NCBI GenBank assembly: GCA_045107085.1
Contig: JBGCFT010000039.1
Span: 1-32,621, forward strand
Reading direction: 5' to 3'
DNA length: 32,621 bases
Origin: NORP309 sp045107085
GTDB taxonomy: Bacteria; Pseudomonadota; Gammaproteobacteria; Xanthomonadales; Marinicellaceae
Of this stretch, positions 16,665 through 24,439 are shown in pieces. How positions within the stretch are numbered: position 1 is the first letter of the stretch; every line of letters starts with the position of its first letter. Position numbers and translations under genes: made by a program. The notes below the pieces were generated by a model. It ran no database searches, was not told the DNA's origin, and saw only the letters and a list, made by a program, of their open reading frames with translations.

Positions 16665-17524
16665 GGCAACCAATTATTTAAGGCTTGTGCAAATCGTGTA
16701 GGAGATTGATCATCAAAATTAAAATACAAAGAAGGCTCAATTAATTCAACTTCCATCACTTTGTAAGAATTTTGGTACTTAACCAAATCAATACGTGCAT
16801 ACAAAACTTTGCTGGGCAAGGATTTGAGCGTATTAACGGCAGCAGCCAACAATTCAGAGCCAGGATCAATACTCTTGATACAACTACCAAACTCTTCTTG
16901 AACCCTGAAATCTCCTTTTTTAGGGGTTTTTAAAATACAATGACTGAAGGAATCATTAAAGTAAAACAATGAAAACTCTCCCTCATCAATGACAGCTGGG
17001 ATAAAGGGTTGCAGCATTAATTGTTTGTCTGCCAAACTTTTTTCAAGTATAGCTTGCAGTGAATGATAAGATTCTTTTTTTAACCAAAAGGTGTTATCAG
17101 CCCCTGCACTTATGGTCGGTTTTATAATTATTTGATCACTATTAAAAAGCTTAAAATACGAATCAATGGCTTGAAAATCAAATTGTTCTAGCCAAACAGT
17201 TGGGACAATTTCGACTCCATTGCTTTCCAATTCTTTGAGATAGACTTTATTGATATTCCATTTAACAATTTCTAATGGGTTAATTAATGTCGCACCAGAG
17301 TTTTCAATCTCAGTCAAAACGTATATGAATTTTTCTGAATTGGCTTGATAATCCCATGTCGAGCGAATAATAACAGCATCGTATTTATGCCATGGAACAT
17401 TAGCTTGATCCCAAGGAATAAACTCTGCCAACCAACCCAGTTCCTTCAAGGGTTGTAACAATAGATCATCATAATGCATAAATTCATCAATGCCTGTCAT
17501 GGTCAATAGCGCACAAGTTTTCAT
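16661..17524 (-). CDS. ATP-grasp ligase-like protein (DcsG/RimK type)
   Basis: A 287-residue protein resembling ATP-grasp enzymes such as DcsG of cycloserine synthesis and RimK/glutathione synthetase relatives. The N-terminal preATP-grasp domain includes AVIIRSTWDY (near 50-59), a phrase characteristic of this group. The central lid has IIKPTISAGADNTF near 132-145 with the ATP-binding Lys, the carboxylate-rich end MEVELIEPSLYF near 250-261 has the magnesium ligands Glu and Glu (an Asp/Asn position is altered), and the gene stops directly afterwards. It would use ATP to join a carboxylate to an amine or thiol; the substrates are unknown. It overlaps alkA by four bases (ATGA), so the two are co-translated, though a functional link between them is not obvious. 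No biosynthetic neighbours are present. Confidence 0.7.
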   Translation of the reverse strand: MKTCALLTMTGIDEFMHYDDLLLQPLKELGWLAEFIPWDQANVPWHKYDAVIIRSTWDYQANSEKFIYVLTEIENSGATLINPLEIVKWNINKVYLKELESNGVEIVPTVWLEQFDFQAIDSYFKLFNSDQIIIKPTISAGADNTFWLKKESYHSLQAILEKSLADKQLMLQPFIPAVIDEGEFSLFYFNDSFSHCILKTPKKGDFRVQEEFGSCIKSIDPGSELLAAAVNTLKSLPSKVLYARIDLVKYQNSYKVMEVELIEPSLYFNFDDQSPTRFAQALNNWLP

Positions 17525-17605
17525 AAATATTCTTTAATCAATTAGATTCGAGATATTCTCGCACATACTGGTCTTATTTATTATAAAAACATTTCGTAAA
17601 TAAGT

Positions 17606-17611
17606 TATAAT
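17606..17611 (+). promoter_or_regulatory. Candidate -10 of the second C25 peptidase gene
   Basis: A perfect TATAAT lies 25 bases ahead of the start codon, giving a leader of roughly 18 bases without a Shine-Dalgarno sequence, like the first copy. The -35 region (around 17582-17588) is only AT-rich. Confidence 0.35.
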
Positions 17612-17635
17612 AGATGTTTTTGTCATTATTAAATT

Positions 17636-20122
17636 ATGCGTATTTTACTTGCTACTATACTTGTTTTAGTCACTCACATATCTTTTGCCAATGAATATAT
17701 TGTTAGGACCAAAGAAACAGGATTTTACAAAATATCAAAAAGCGATATTAACAAACTAAATTTATCAAACTCTCAAATAGCATTGAATGATTTATCATTA
17801 AAAAGCTCAGAAGGAGAATTGCCTTTCTTCTTTACAACTGGTCAAACACAGTTAGCTGGAAATGATGATTTGATTTTTTTTGCTGAAGCCCTCAAAGGCA
17901 AACATTCAAAACAACATGCCTTAGATGATGACAATGGTTTTAGTTTATCTCAATCTAAACAAAACAGTGAGATAAATGATTGGCACTATGATGCCAATGC
18001 GTTTAAAAACCTTCAAACCTGTGAAAAAGTTTACTCACAAAATCATTATGAAGCCAATAAATTATTGATCCGTGTCAATCACAGAGAATATAAACAGACA
18101 CCAGAGTTGTGGTACTGGGAAAAACTGAACCAATTAAAGAAAAAAGGTTTCACTGTGCCATTTGAAGTTAATAAATATAATGGTAACAGTGATTTAAAAC
18201 TGACTGCAGCCTTTAGAAGTCGTAACAAAGACAAACGAACAGCAAAAGTGCATGACCATGAAATCCAGATTTTTGTCAATGACGTTTTTCTTGACTCACT
18301 AAAATGGGATGGCAAAATTCAGCATATTAGCGATAAAATTAATATACCAAAAGATTTAATCAAAGCTGAAGACAACACCATTACTTTCAAAGTACCTAAG
18401 AGAAAAATTGATAATAAAAATATCATAGATTTTTCATTACTTGATTTCTTTAAAATAGACTATGAAATTGATCAATCAAAAATAACAGCATCTGACCCAT
18501 TAAAAAGTGATGTTAAATGTAAATTAGATTTATCAAACGATCAGTTTGCTTATTCTACAGTCGGAAATAAAATGGCATTTGATGCGATTGAAATCAACCC
18601 TGAATCTGCTGTATATGTGGGCGATAAAAATCAGTTAAAAACACCAGGATTTCAACGCTTAAAACCAATTGTTGAAGACTTATCAGAAACAGAGTATCTG
18701 ATGATTACCCATCCATTATTTAGAGAATCATTGGATTCTTTTGCTGATTACTATAATAACAAAGGCATAAAATCAACAATAATAGATACTGAACAAATTT
18801 ACCAAAACTACTCTCATGGCGTTAGAGAATTAGAATCAATTAAACAATTAATCAGTGACACACATAAAAAATCAAATGGCAAGCTCACCTACGTCTTATT
18901 GGTTGGTGATTCAAGCTGGGATTGGCGTGATTATGGACAACAAAACCAATATGGTAAGTGGGCCAATAAAAGGGTGATCAGTAATGGAAATTTTACCAAC
19001 TTTCCACACCAAGAAAGTTACACAGAAAAATACAGTAATAGAGATTTTGTTCCAACTGGCCAATATCATTCAAGCCAAGGACATTCTGCCAGTGATAATT
19101 GGTTTGCTTCATTTATTCCTGAAGAAAATGAAACCGGCGAAGATTTTATTCCAGATGTAGCGATTGGTAGATTTCCCGTTTCTACACCTGAAGAATTAGA
19201 TGCGATGATTGCCAAAACCATCAATTATACTAAAAACACAAAAGTGGGTCCGTGGAAAAGCCGAATTTTGTGGATAACCAATGCTAATAGACATTTCCAA
19301 AAAAGAAGTGTTGTGACTTCAAACGCTGTAGGAGATTTGGGAGTCTCTGCTCAAAATGTTTTTCCGCAAGGGATGGATGGAGACAACCTCAAAGTCCAAC
19401 AAACTTTAACAGATTCCTTTGATGAAGGTAACTTAGTGGTTCATTTCATGGGCCATGGTGGCAAAAGTATATGGAGAGTTGGTCCGCCAGATCTTAAGAA
19501 AAACAGAGATTTATTCACACTTGATCATGTGAGCCAACTTAATAATGCTAAAAACTTACCTTTTGTTATGAGTATGTCGTGTTATTCAGCTCCATTTGAT
19601 CACCCGTTTGCCGATTCAATTGGTGAAAAATTTATCAGAGAACCTGATGTTGGTGCTGTTGCTGTTCTGGCTTCTTCATGGAGAAACACACCCAACAGTA
19701 AATTTAGTCAGTATATACTTGAAAATATCTTTAAGTATCCAGAAAACAGTGTTGGCCAAGCTGTGTTAGCAGGTAAAAGGCATTTCAGAGGTGAGTCGAT
19801 GGTTAAGATTTATAACCTACTGGGTGATCCAGCTGTGCGTTTGGCTGTTCCCAGTTTAACAATGGAAAATAATTTTTCCAATAATCAATTAACAGCTTCA
19901 ATAGATTCAAAGTCTTTTAAAGGCAAAGCAAAAATTGAACTCATCGATGAAAAAAGCAATGTTTTATCGAGTCATGAAATAGATGTGACAGATAATACTT
20001 TTAGTTTTCAATTTGATGGTATTCCTGATGGTTGTAATCAAGGCCGCGTTTATGCATGGGATACAGAACAAAATATTGATGCCATGACCGCATTCAACTG
20101 CACTGTTCCTAAGAACTTATAA
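17636..20122 (+). CDS. Secreted C25-family (gingipain-like) cysteine peptidase, copy 2
   Basis: An 828-residue paralogue of the peptidase at 13258, clearly alike along its whole length and nearly identical in the catalytic core (VMSMSCYSAPFDHPFADSIG is shared). The signal peptide spans ~1-18 (ending ISFANEY). Catalytic His607 (HFMGHGGKSIW) and Cys649 are in place; GRFPVS and LLGDPAVRL are also conserved. The C-terminal tail keeps the cysteine pair around YAWDTEQNIDA. The N-terminal third and the tail have diverged more than the core, so the duplication is not recent and the two enzymes may differ in specificity. The gene ends at a strong inverted repeat. Substrate and role (nutrient digestion or processing of surface proteins) cannot be told from the sequence. 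Confidence 0.88.
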   Translation: MRILLATILVLVTHISFANEYIVRTKETGFYKISKSDINKLNLSNSQIALNDLSLKSSEGELPFFFTTGQTQLAGNDDLIFFAEALKGKHSKQHALDDDNGFSLSQSKQNSEINDWHYDANAFKNLQTCEKVYSQNHYEANKLLIRVNHREYKQTPELWYWEKLNQLKKKGFTVPFEVNKYNGNSDLKLTAAFRSRNKDKRTAKVHDHEIQIFVNDVFLDSLKWDGKIQHISDKINIPKDLIKAEDNTITFKVPKRKIDNKNIIDFSLLDFFKIDYEIDQSKITASDPLKSDVKCKLDLSNDQFAYSTVGNKMAFDAIEINPESAVYVGDKNQLKTPGFQRLKPIVEDLSETEYLMITHPLFRESLDSFADYYNNKGIKSTIIDTEQIYQNYSHGVRELESIKQLISDTHKKSNGKLTYVLLVGDSSWDWRDYGQQNQYGKWANKRVISNGNFTNFPHQESYTEKYSNRDFVPTGQYHSSQGHSASDNWFASFIPEENETGEDFIPDVAIGRFPVSTPEELDAMIAKTINYTKNTKVGPWKSRILWITNANRHFQKRSVVTSNAVGDLGVSAQNVFPQGMDGDNLKVQQTLTDSFDEGNLVVHFMGHGGKSIWRVGPPDLKKNRDLFTLDHVSQLNNAKNLPFVMSMSCYSAPFDHPFADSIGEKFIREPDVGAVAVLASSWRNTPNSKFSQYILENIFKYPENSVGQAVLAGKRHFRGESMVKIYNLLGDPAVRLAVPSLTMENNFSNNQLTASIDSKSFKGKAKIELIDEKSNVLSSHEIDVTDNTFSFQFDGIPDGCNQGRVYAWDTEQNIDAMTAFNCTVPKNL

Positions 20123-20144
20123 ACATTAAAAACACATTAATAAT

Positions 20145-20190
20145 AATTATTGTCCTTTCTTAAATACATTAATTAAGGACAATAATTTTC
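20145..20190. terminator. Bidirectional terminator after the second C25 peptidase gene
   Basis: Perfect 13-bp arms AATTATTGTCCTT (20145-20157) and AAGGACAATAATT (20175-20187) enclose a 17-base AT-rich loop and are followed by TTTC and more T on the plus strand. It sits between two convergent genes, as expected for a shared terminator. The stem is AT-rich apart from the central GTCC. Confidence 0.65.
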
Positions 20191-20197
20191 TTTAAAA

Positions 20198-20461
20198 TTA
20201 ATCAAAAACCAGATATTTTTTAAATAATGGCAACAGAGCATTATGATCAAGCTCAAACACCAATGCCATTTGCCTACCCAATTTATTATCAGGAAATCCT
20301 TGCCTATTAAACCAAGCCAAATAATGCCCAGGTAGTTGGTGTAAGCGTCTGCCTTTGTACTTTCCATACGGCATGGTTTGATTTAAGGCATCAATAAATG
20401 CTTGTTGTTGGTTTTTGTTATGCGTCACAATTGAATAATTCTCATGAAATATTTTTATCAA
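20198..20461 (-). CDS. DUF3820-family small protein
   Basis: An 87-codon frame whose core, MPYGKYKGRRLHQLPGHYL followed by AWFNRQGFPDNKLGRQMALVFEL, matches DUF3820 (family pattern: MPFGKYKG, LPxxYL.WF, KGFP.GkLG, then a C-terminal hydrophobic helix). Some members are described as quorum-sensing-regulated virulence factors; the biochemical function is not known. The frame given begins with TTG at 20461, the only start-like codon after the upstream stop; the conserved part starts near residue 29, so the N-terminus is uncertain. It converges with the second C25 gene and diverges from glyA. Confidence 0.75.
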   Translation of the reverse strand: MIKIFHENYSIVTHNKNQQQAFIDALNQTMPYGKYKGRRLHQLPGHYLAWFNRQGFPDNKLGRQMALVFELDHNALLPLFKKYLVFD

Positions 20462-20556
20462 TGGCTTTATTTTATCTCTAAAATACTCAGCGGAATGAAA
20501 TAAATGTCTTTCCTGTCATTATTTAGGATAATTCATGAAGAACAATCATGATTTGG

Positions 20557-20586
20557 TTAACTTTAACTAATTCATCATAGTAAAAT
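20557..20586 (+). promoter_or_regulatory. Candidate promoter of glyA-nusB
   Basis: TTAACT (20557-20562) and TAAAAT (20581-20586) with an 18-base spacer, giving a start near 20593 and a leader of about 39 bases that includes the AGGG ribosome binding site before glyA. The match is moderate in AT-rich DNA. Confidence 0.35.
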
Positions 20587-20631
20587 ACCGACCTCAATGC
20601 ATTTTATTATTAGACCACATAGGGCAGTATT

Positions 20632-21888
20632 ATGTTTAACCGCAAAAACACAATAGAAAAAACAGATCCAGAATTACACGCAGCGATTGTTGCCGAAGAT
20701 CAAAGGCAAGAAGACCATATCGAACTCATTGCCTCTGAAAATTATACTTCGCCAGCCGTAATGGAAGCACAAGGCTGTCAAATGACCAACAAATATGCAG
20801 AAGGTTATCCAGGCAAAAGGTATTATGGCGGTTGTGAACATGTTGATGTTGCAGAACAATTAGCACTTTCAAGAGTCAAAGAATTATTTAATGCCGACTA
20901 TGCCAATGTTCAACCACATTCAGGATCACAAGCCAATCAAGCGGTTTTCTTAGCGCTATTACAACCTGGCGACACCATCCTAGGAATGAGTTTAGATCAT
21001 GGAGGCCATTTAACCCATGGAGCAAAGGTGAATATTTCAGGTAAATTATTTAATGCGGTTCAATATGGCATTGATGACAAAACCGGAATGATAGATTTCA
21101 ACAATGTGCGTGAAATGGCGCTCAAACACAAACCACAAATGATTATCGGAGGCTTTTCAGCTTATTCAAAAAAAATTGATTGGCAAAAATTTAAAGACAT
21201 TGCCGATGAAGTGGGCGCCTACTTTATGGTTGACATGGCTCATGTCGCAGGATTAGTTGCAGCTGATGTGTATCCTAGCCCTGTAAACATTGCAGATGTC
21301 ACCACATCAACCACACACAAAACATTACGCGGACCACGTGGTGGTATTATCTTGGCCAAAGCTAATCCTGAAATTGAGAAAAAACTCAATTCAATCGTTT
21401 TTCCTGGTATTCAAGGCGGCCCATTAATGCATATTATTGCTGCAAAGGCGGTCGCTTTTAAAGAAGCACTCGAACCTGAGTTCAAAAGCTACCAACAAAA
21501 TGTCATTGATAATGCCCAGGTTTTAGCTACCACGCTGTCTAATCGTGGATACAATATTGTCTCCGGTGGCACCGAAAACCATTTATTTTTATTAGATTTA
21601 ATTGATAAAAATATCACAGGCAAGCTCGCTGAAGCCCGATTAGGAGATGCGCACATTACTGTTAATAAAAATGCAGTACCCAATGATCCAAAATCACCTT
21701 TTGTCACATCTGGCCTACGTTTGGGCTCACCAGCTGGAACCACCCGAGGTTTTGGAACTCAAGAATTTGAAAAAATAGGTCATTTAATTGCTGATGTCAT
21801 CGATGACATAGAAAATGATGACGTCATTGAACACGTTAAAAATCAAGTGACAGCACTCTGTCATCAATTTCCGGTCTACAAGGATTAA
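20632..21888 (+). CDS. glyA: Serine hydroxymethyltransferase
   Basis: PLP enzyme interconverting serine and glycine while loading one-carbon units onto tetrahydrofolate; cytoplasmic homodimer or tetramer. The 418 residues equal the usual bacterial length. PLP-binding Lys230 is in STTHKTLRGPRGG, the N-terminal ELIASENYTSPAV is the SHMT signature, YAEGYPGKRYYGG binds folate and PLP, and the substrate Arg lies in SGLRLGSPAGTTRG. AGGGCAG stands before the ATG. nusB follows after only three bases, so they are one transcript. In many relatives nrdR and riboflavin genes sit between glyA and nusB; they are absent here. Confidence 0.97.
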   Translation: MFNRKNTIEKTDPELHAAIVAEDQRQEDHIELIASENYTSPAVMEAQGCQMTNKYAEGYPGKRYYGGCEHVDVAEQLALSRVKELFNADYANVQPHSGSQANQAVFLALLQPGDTILGMSLDHGGHLTHGAKVNISGKLFNAVQYGIDDKTGMIDFNNVREMALKHKPQMIIGGFSAYSKKIDWQKFKDIADEVGAYFMVDMAHVAGLVAADVYPSPVNIADVTTSTTHKTLRGPRGGIILAKANPEIEKKLNSIVFPGIQGGPLMHIIAAKAVAFKEALEPEFKSYQQNVIDNAQVLATTLSNRGYNIVSGGTENHLFLLDLIDKNITGKLAEARLGDAHITVNKNAVPNDPKSPFVTSGLRLGSPAGTTRGFGTQEFEKIGHLIADVIDDIENDDVIEHVKNQVTALCHQFPVYKD

Positions 21889-21891
21889 ACC

Positions 21892-22335
21892 ATGAGTAAG
21901 AAAAAGAAAATTCCAGAACATTTGGCCGCAAAACGCAGGGCAAGAAAAAGATTGGTGCAAGCCTTATACCAATGGCAAATGAACAAATCGAAAGCCAGCA
22001 CCATTATCAATCAATTTTTAACTGAACAAGACATGGGAAAGGTCGATCAAACTTTCTTCCAAAAAACCTTACATGGCATTATCGATAACATGGAAGATAT
22101 CCAAGCCGAAATCACACCGCTGATGGAACGGTCAAGTTATGCTGTTGGAGAAGTCGAAAAAGCCATCATGATGATAGGCATCTACGAATTTAAAAACCAC
22201 ATGGAAACACCCTACAAAGTCATATTAAATGAAGCCATTGAACTGGCCAAGCAATATGGCGGCGACGGCGCCCACACCTTCATCAATGGCACACTCCACA
22301 CAGCTTCAAAAAAACTGCGCACTCTAGAACATTAA
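21892..22335 (+). CDS. nusB: Transcription antitermination factor NusB
   Basis: A 147-residue all-helical protein that binds boxA RNA together with NusE (ribosomal protein S10) and supports antitermination of ribosomal RNA operons. The sequence begins with a basic stretch (KRRARKRLVQALYQWQ, family pattern ARxxAlQaLYqW) and ends with PYKVILNEAIELAKQYGG and HTFINGTLH, the most conserved part of NusB. Length matches the family. The start is set three bases after the glyA stop, implying translational coupling. The gene is followed by a terminator at 22385. Confidence 0.95.
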   Translation: MSKKKKIPEHLAAKRRARKRLVQALYQWQMNKSKASTIINQFLTEQDMGKVDQTFFQKTLHGIIDNMEDIQAEITPLMERSSYAVGEVEKAIMMIGIYEFKNHMETPYKVILNEAIELAKQYGGDGAHTFINGTLHTASKKLRTLEH

Positions 22336-22801
22336 TTAACTAAAACCACATCACTCAAATAATCAAATAAAAAAGACCAAACATTTGAGTGATAGATCTT
22401 TTCATCACTCAATTATTTTTTGAAACCACTGTCATCATACCATATTATTTCGATATATTTCCTTTAATATTAATCTGTATTAACATCAATGACTATGCAA
22501 ATTTAGCTTGTAAAAATTATGCAGAACCAAACAATGCTTTCCATAAGTCTGATATTTACCTATCACAATATGATAAACATATTTCTAGCAATAAAAGGTA
22601 CAACCAGAAAAACACCAACTTGTCGCTCAATATTTGATCAACAAACCAAGCTTGGATTATTTCGTAACAGCAGTTTCTTTATATTATCCATAATAATCGG
22701 AAAAGTTTTACTTTGGTAAGGCTTTACCAAACAGTATTAAATTAGAATAAATATAAGACTATTTGCTTCTATTTTTAGCAATTATTTATCACAACATTCA
22801 G
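22336..22801. other. Intergenic region after nusB, no gene seen
   Basis: The 466 bp between nusB and the convergent beta-helix gene hold a repeat-armed terminator at 22350-22421 and otherwise AT-rich DNA. Short open frames here have no recognisable protein features, no ribosome binding site and a composition like random AT-rich sequence, so none is annotated. Confidence 0.6.
22350..22421 (+). terminator. Terminator of glyA-nusB with a competing upstream arm
   Basis: TTGAGTGAT (22385-22393) pairs with ATCACTCAA (22404-22412) and is followed by TTATTTTTT, a rho-independent terminator. A third copy, ATCACTCAAAT (22350-22360), can pair perfectly over 11 bp with ATTTGAGTGAT (22383-22393), which would exclude the terminator stem. 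The three-arm layout looks like an antiterminator/terminator pair, though it lies after the last gene. Confidence 0.65.
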
Positions 22802-24439
22802 CTATTCGTCAAAGCCATGCGCAAATATCGTATCATTTTCTATCCATTCATAAGCACCTATATCAGGAGTAATGTCTCTTGGTGTGCAATCATAATCACA
22901 ATCCGAGCTGAAGATGGGGTGCCCAGTATTTACGATAGCCATGCTTTGATTTTGTGCCCAAAATTGATTGTTTTCAGGGTCTTCAAACCCTGGATTGGTC
23001 ATCGATGCATTTTGTGAAAAACCAGATGCTTTTTGCCATTGCAATAAACCTCCTTGATTGTGTGACCATTCGGCATTTCCTGCATTGGGGTGATAACATA
23101 AGTTGTAATCCATGTCTAAATATTCACTAAAGGGCAAATCTGTATCAAAGCAATTAAAGCTATCTAAGTTGCCATTGTAATATATGGCGTTGCTGGCAAT
23201 GACATGGTTATTTCCCATGGTTCCGAGTATTATTCCAGTTCCGCTTGCTGGGTTATTAAAATAAATTGAATTATTTCTGATGACAATGTTATCCATGGGT
23301 AAGTCTTCAGGTCCTAATAAACGATCTGGCGCTGCAATACCTCGAACATTAAAATCTTGATTATTACTGATGATGTTGTTTTCAATAGTACATGTATCAC
23401 AGGCTCCCACTCCAATACTTATATTGCCAACATTTTCAATCCGATTGTTTTGAATGGTTATATTGGTAAATCCTTCAGCTTCTGAATAGCCGTTATCCAC
23501 TGCAATGCCCCAACAACCAGGTATCGCCATTCCTAACTCTTCTTTAATATAATTATTACTTATCATCATATTATTATGCTCACCATGCACCACTAACGAA
23601 ACCGCTGAACACCGACCATCTGAATTTGGTGCGTTTCTGTATAGTTGATTACCACTAATTATCATGCCATCGGTAACTGAGTTTGATGAACCACTCACAT
23701 AAATATTGTGATCAAAAACCGCACGAGTTCCGTTATCTGAAAAGTAATTATTGATAACTTGACTACCGTTAGAACCACCCAACCATCCTTGCGCATAACT
23801 AAATGTAATTGTGCTATCTCTTAAGATAATGCGATCATTTCTAGCATCACAGCTACTATCATTTGGATTGCATACTTGAGACCCACCAAGATGAACGCCA
23901 ATAATGAAATTTGTAATAGATAAATTAATGAGTGTCACATCATCAATATCATTGGCTAAAAACACACCATTGCCGCCATTGCTTCCTCTAAGATCTAAGT
24001 TTTCTAATACATATCCTTCTTCATGCTCAGCACTTGCGCTGTCACTAAAATTGAAACCGTGTACCCCATTTTCAAAATTCAAAAGAGGTTTTAACTCATC
24101 TCCAGATGCCCAATTAGGTGTATAATCTGTTATTGTACACCTCATGTCTTCTCGACAAGATCGATTGACCCAACGCAAATTGTTTGATGTGCTCCACGCA
24201 CCGCCACGACAAAACTGTATAGAATCTCCTGCGACTAATGAGTTAAATGTTTCATTGGCTCTATTTAAACTTTGAAAGGGGTTTAAAAAACTTCCCTCTG
24301 CAATGTCTTGACCTGATGTGCACTCTGCATCAGATCCATCGACACAATCACAGACATAATAATCTGCTGCATTTGAAGTCGTCAAAACTGATAAAAGTAT
24401 CAGTACCCAATACATCGTATTGTATTTGTTACTCACCAT
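22802..24439 (-). CDS. Secreted right-handed parallel beta-helix protein with GFDE tail
   Basis: A 545-residue protein with a signal peptide (~1-24, VLILLSVLTTSNA then ADYY). Residues ~120-430 show repeated rungs of the parallel beta-helix type (PbH1), for example NITIQNNRIENVGN, IENNIISNNQ, IVIRNNSIYFNN and MIISGNQLYRN, spaced about 22-30 residues. Such folds are found in polysaccharide lyases, epimerases and surface adhesins; no catalytic residues were recognised. Numerous Cys pairs suggest disulfides and an extracytoplasmic site. The end has DIGAYEW, a choice-of-anchor type signature, then TIFAHGFDE as the very last residues. Its ATG overlaps the stop of the upstream gene by one base (TAATG), so the two are translationally coupled. 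Confidence 0.8.
   Translation of the reverse strand: MVSNKYNTMYWVLILLSVLTTSNAADYYVCDCVDGSDAECTSGQDIAEGSFLNPFQSLNRANETFNSLVAGDSIQFCRGGAWSTSNNLRWVNRSCREDMRCTITDYTPNWASGDELKPLLNFENGVHGFNFSDSASAEHEEGYVLENLDLRGSNGGNGVFLANDIDDVTLINLSITNFIIGVHLGGSQVCNPNDSSCDARNDRIILRDSTITFSYAQGWLGGSNGSQVINNYFSDNGTRAVFDHNIYVSGSSNSVTDGMIISGNQLYRNAPNSDGRCSAVSLVVHGEHNNMMISNNYIKEELGMAIPGCWGIAVDNGYSEAEGFTNITIQNNRIENVGNISIGVGACDTCTIENNIISNNQDFNVRGIAAPDRLLGPEDLPMDNIVIRNNSIYFNNPASGTGIILGTMGNNHVIASNAIYYNGNLDSFNCFDTDLPFSEYLDMDYNLCYHPNAGNAEWSHNQGGLLQWQKASGFSQNASMTNPGFEDPENNQFWAQNQSMAIVNTGHPIFSSDCDYDCTPRDITPDIGAYEWIENDTIFAHGFDE

Noticed and set aside
22389..22719. Two overlapping short plus-strand frames after nusB
   Set aside because: The first begins inside the nusB terminator; composition is that of random AT-rich DNA and no family is recognised.
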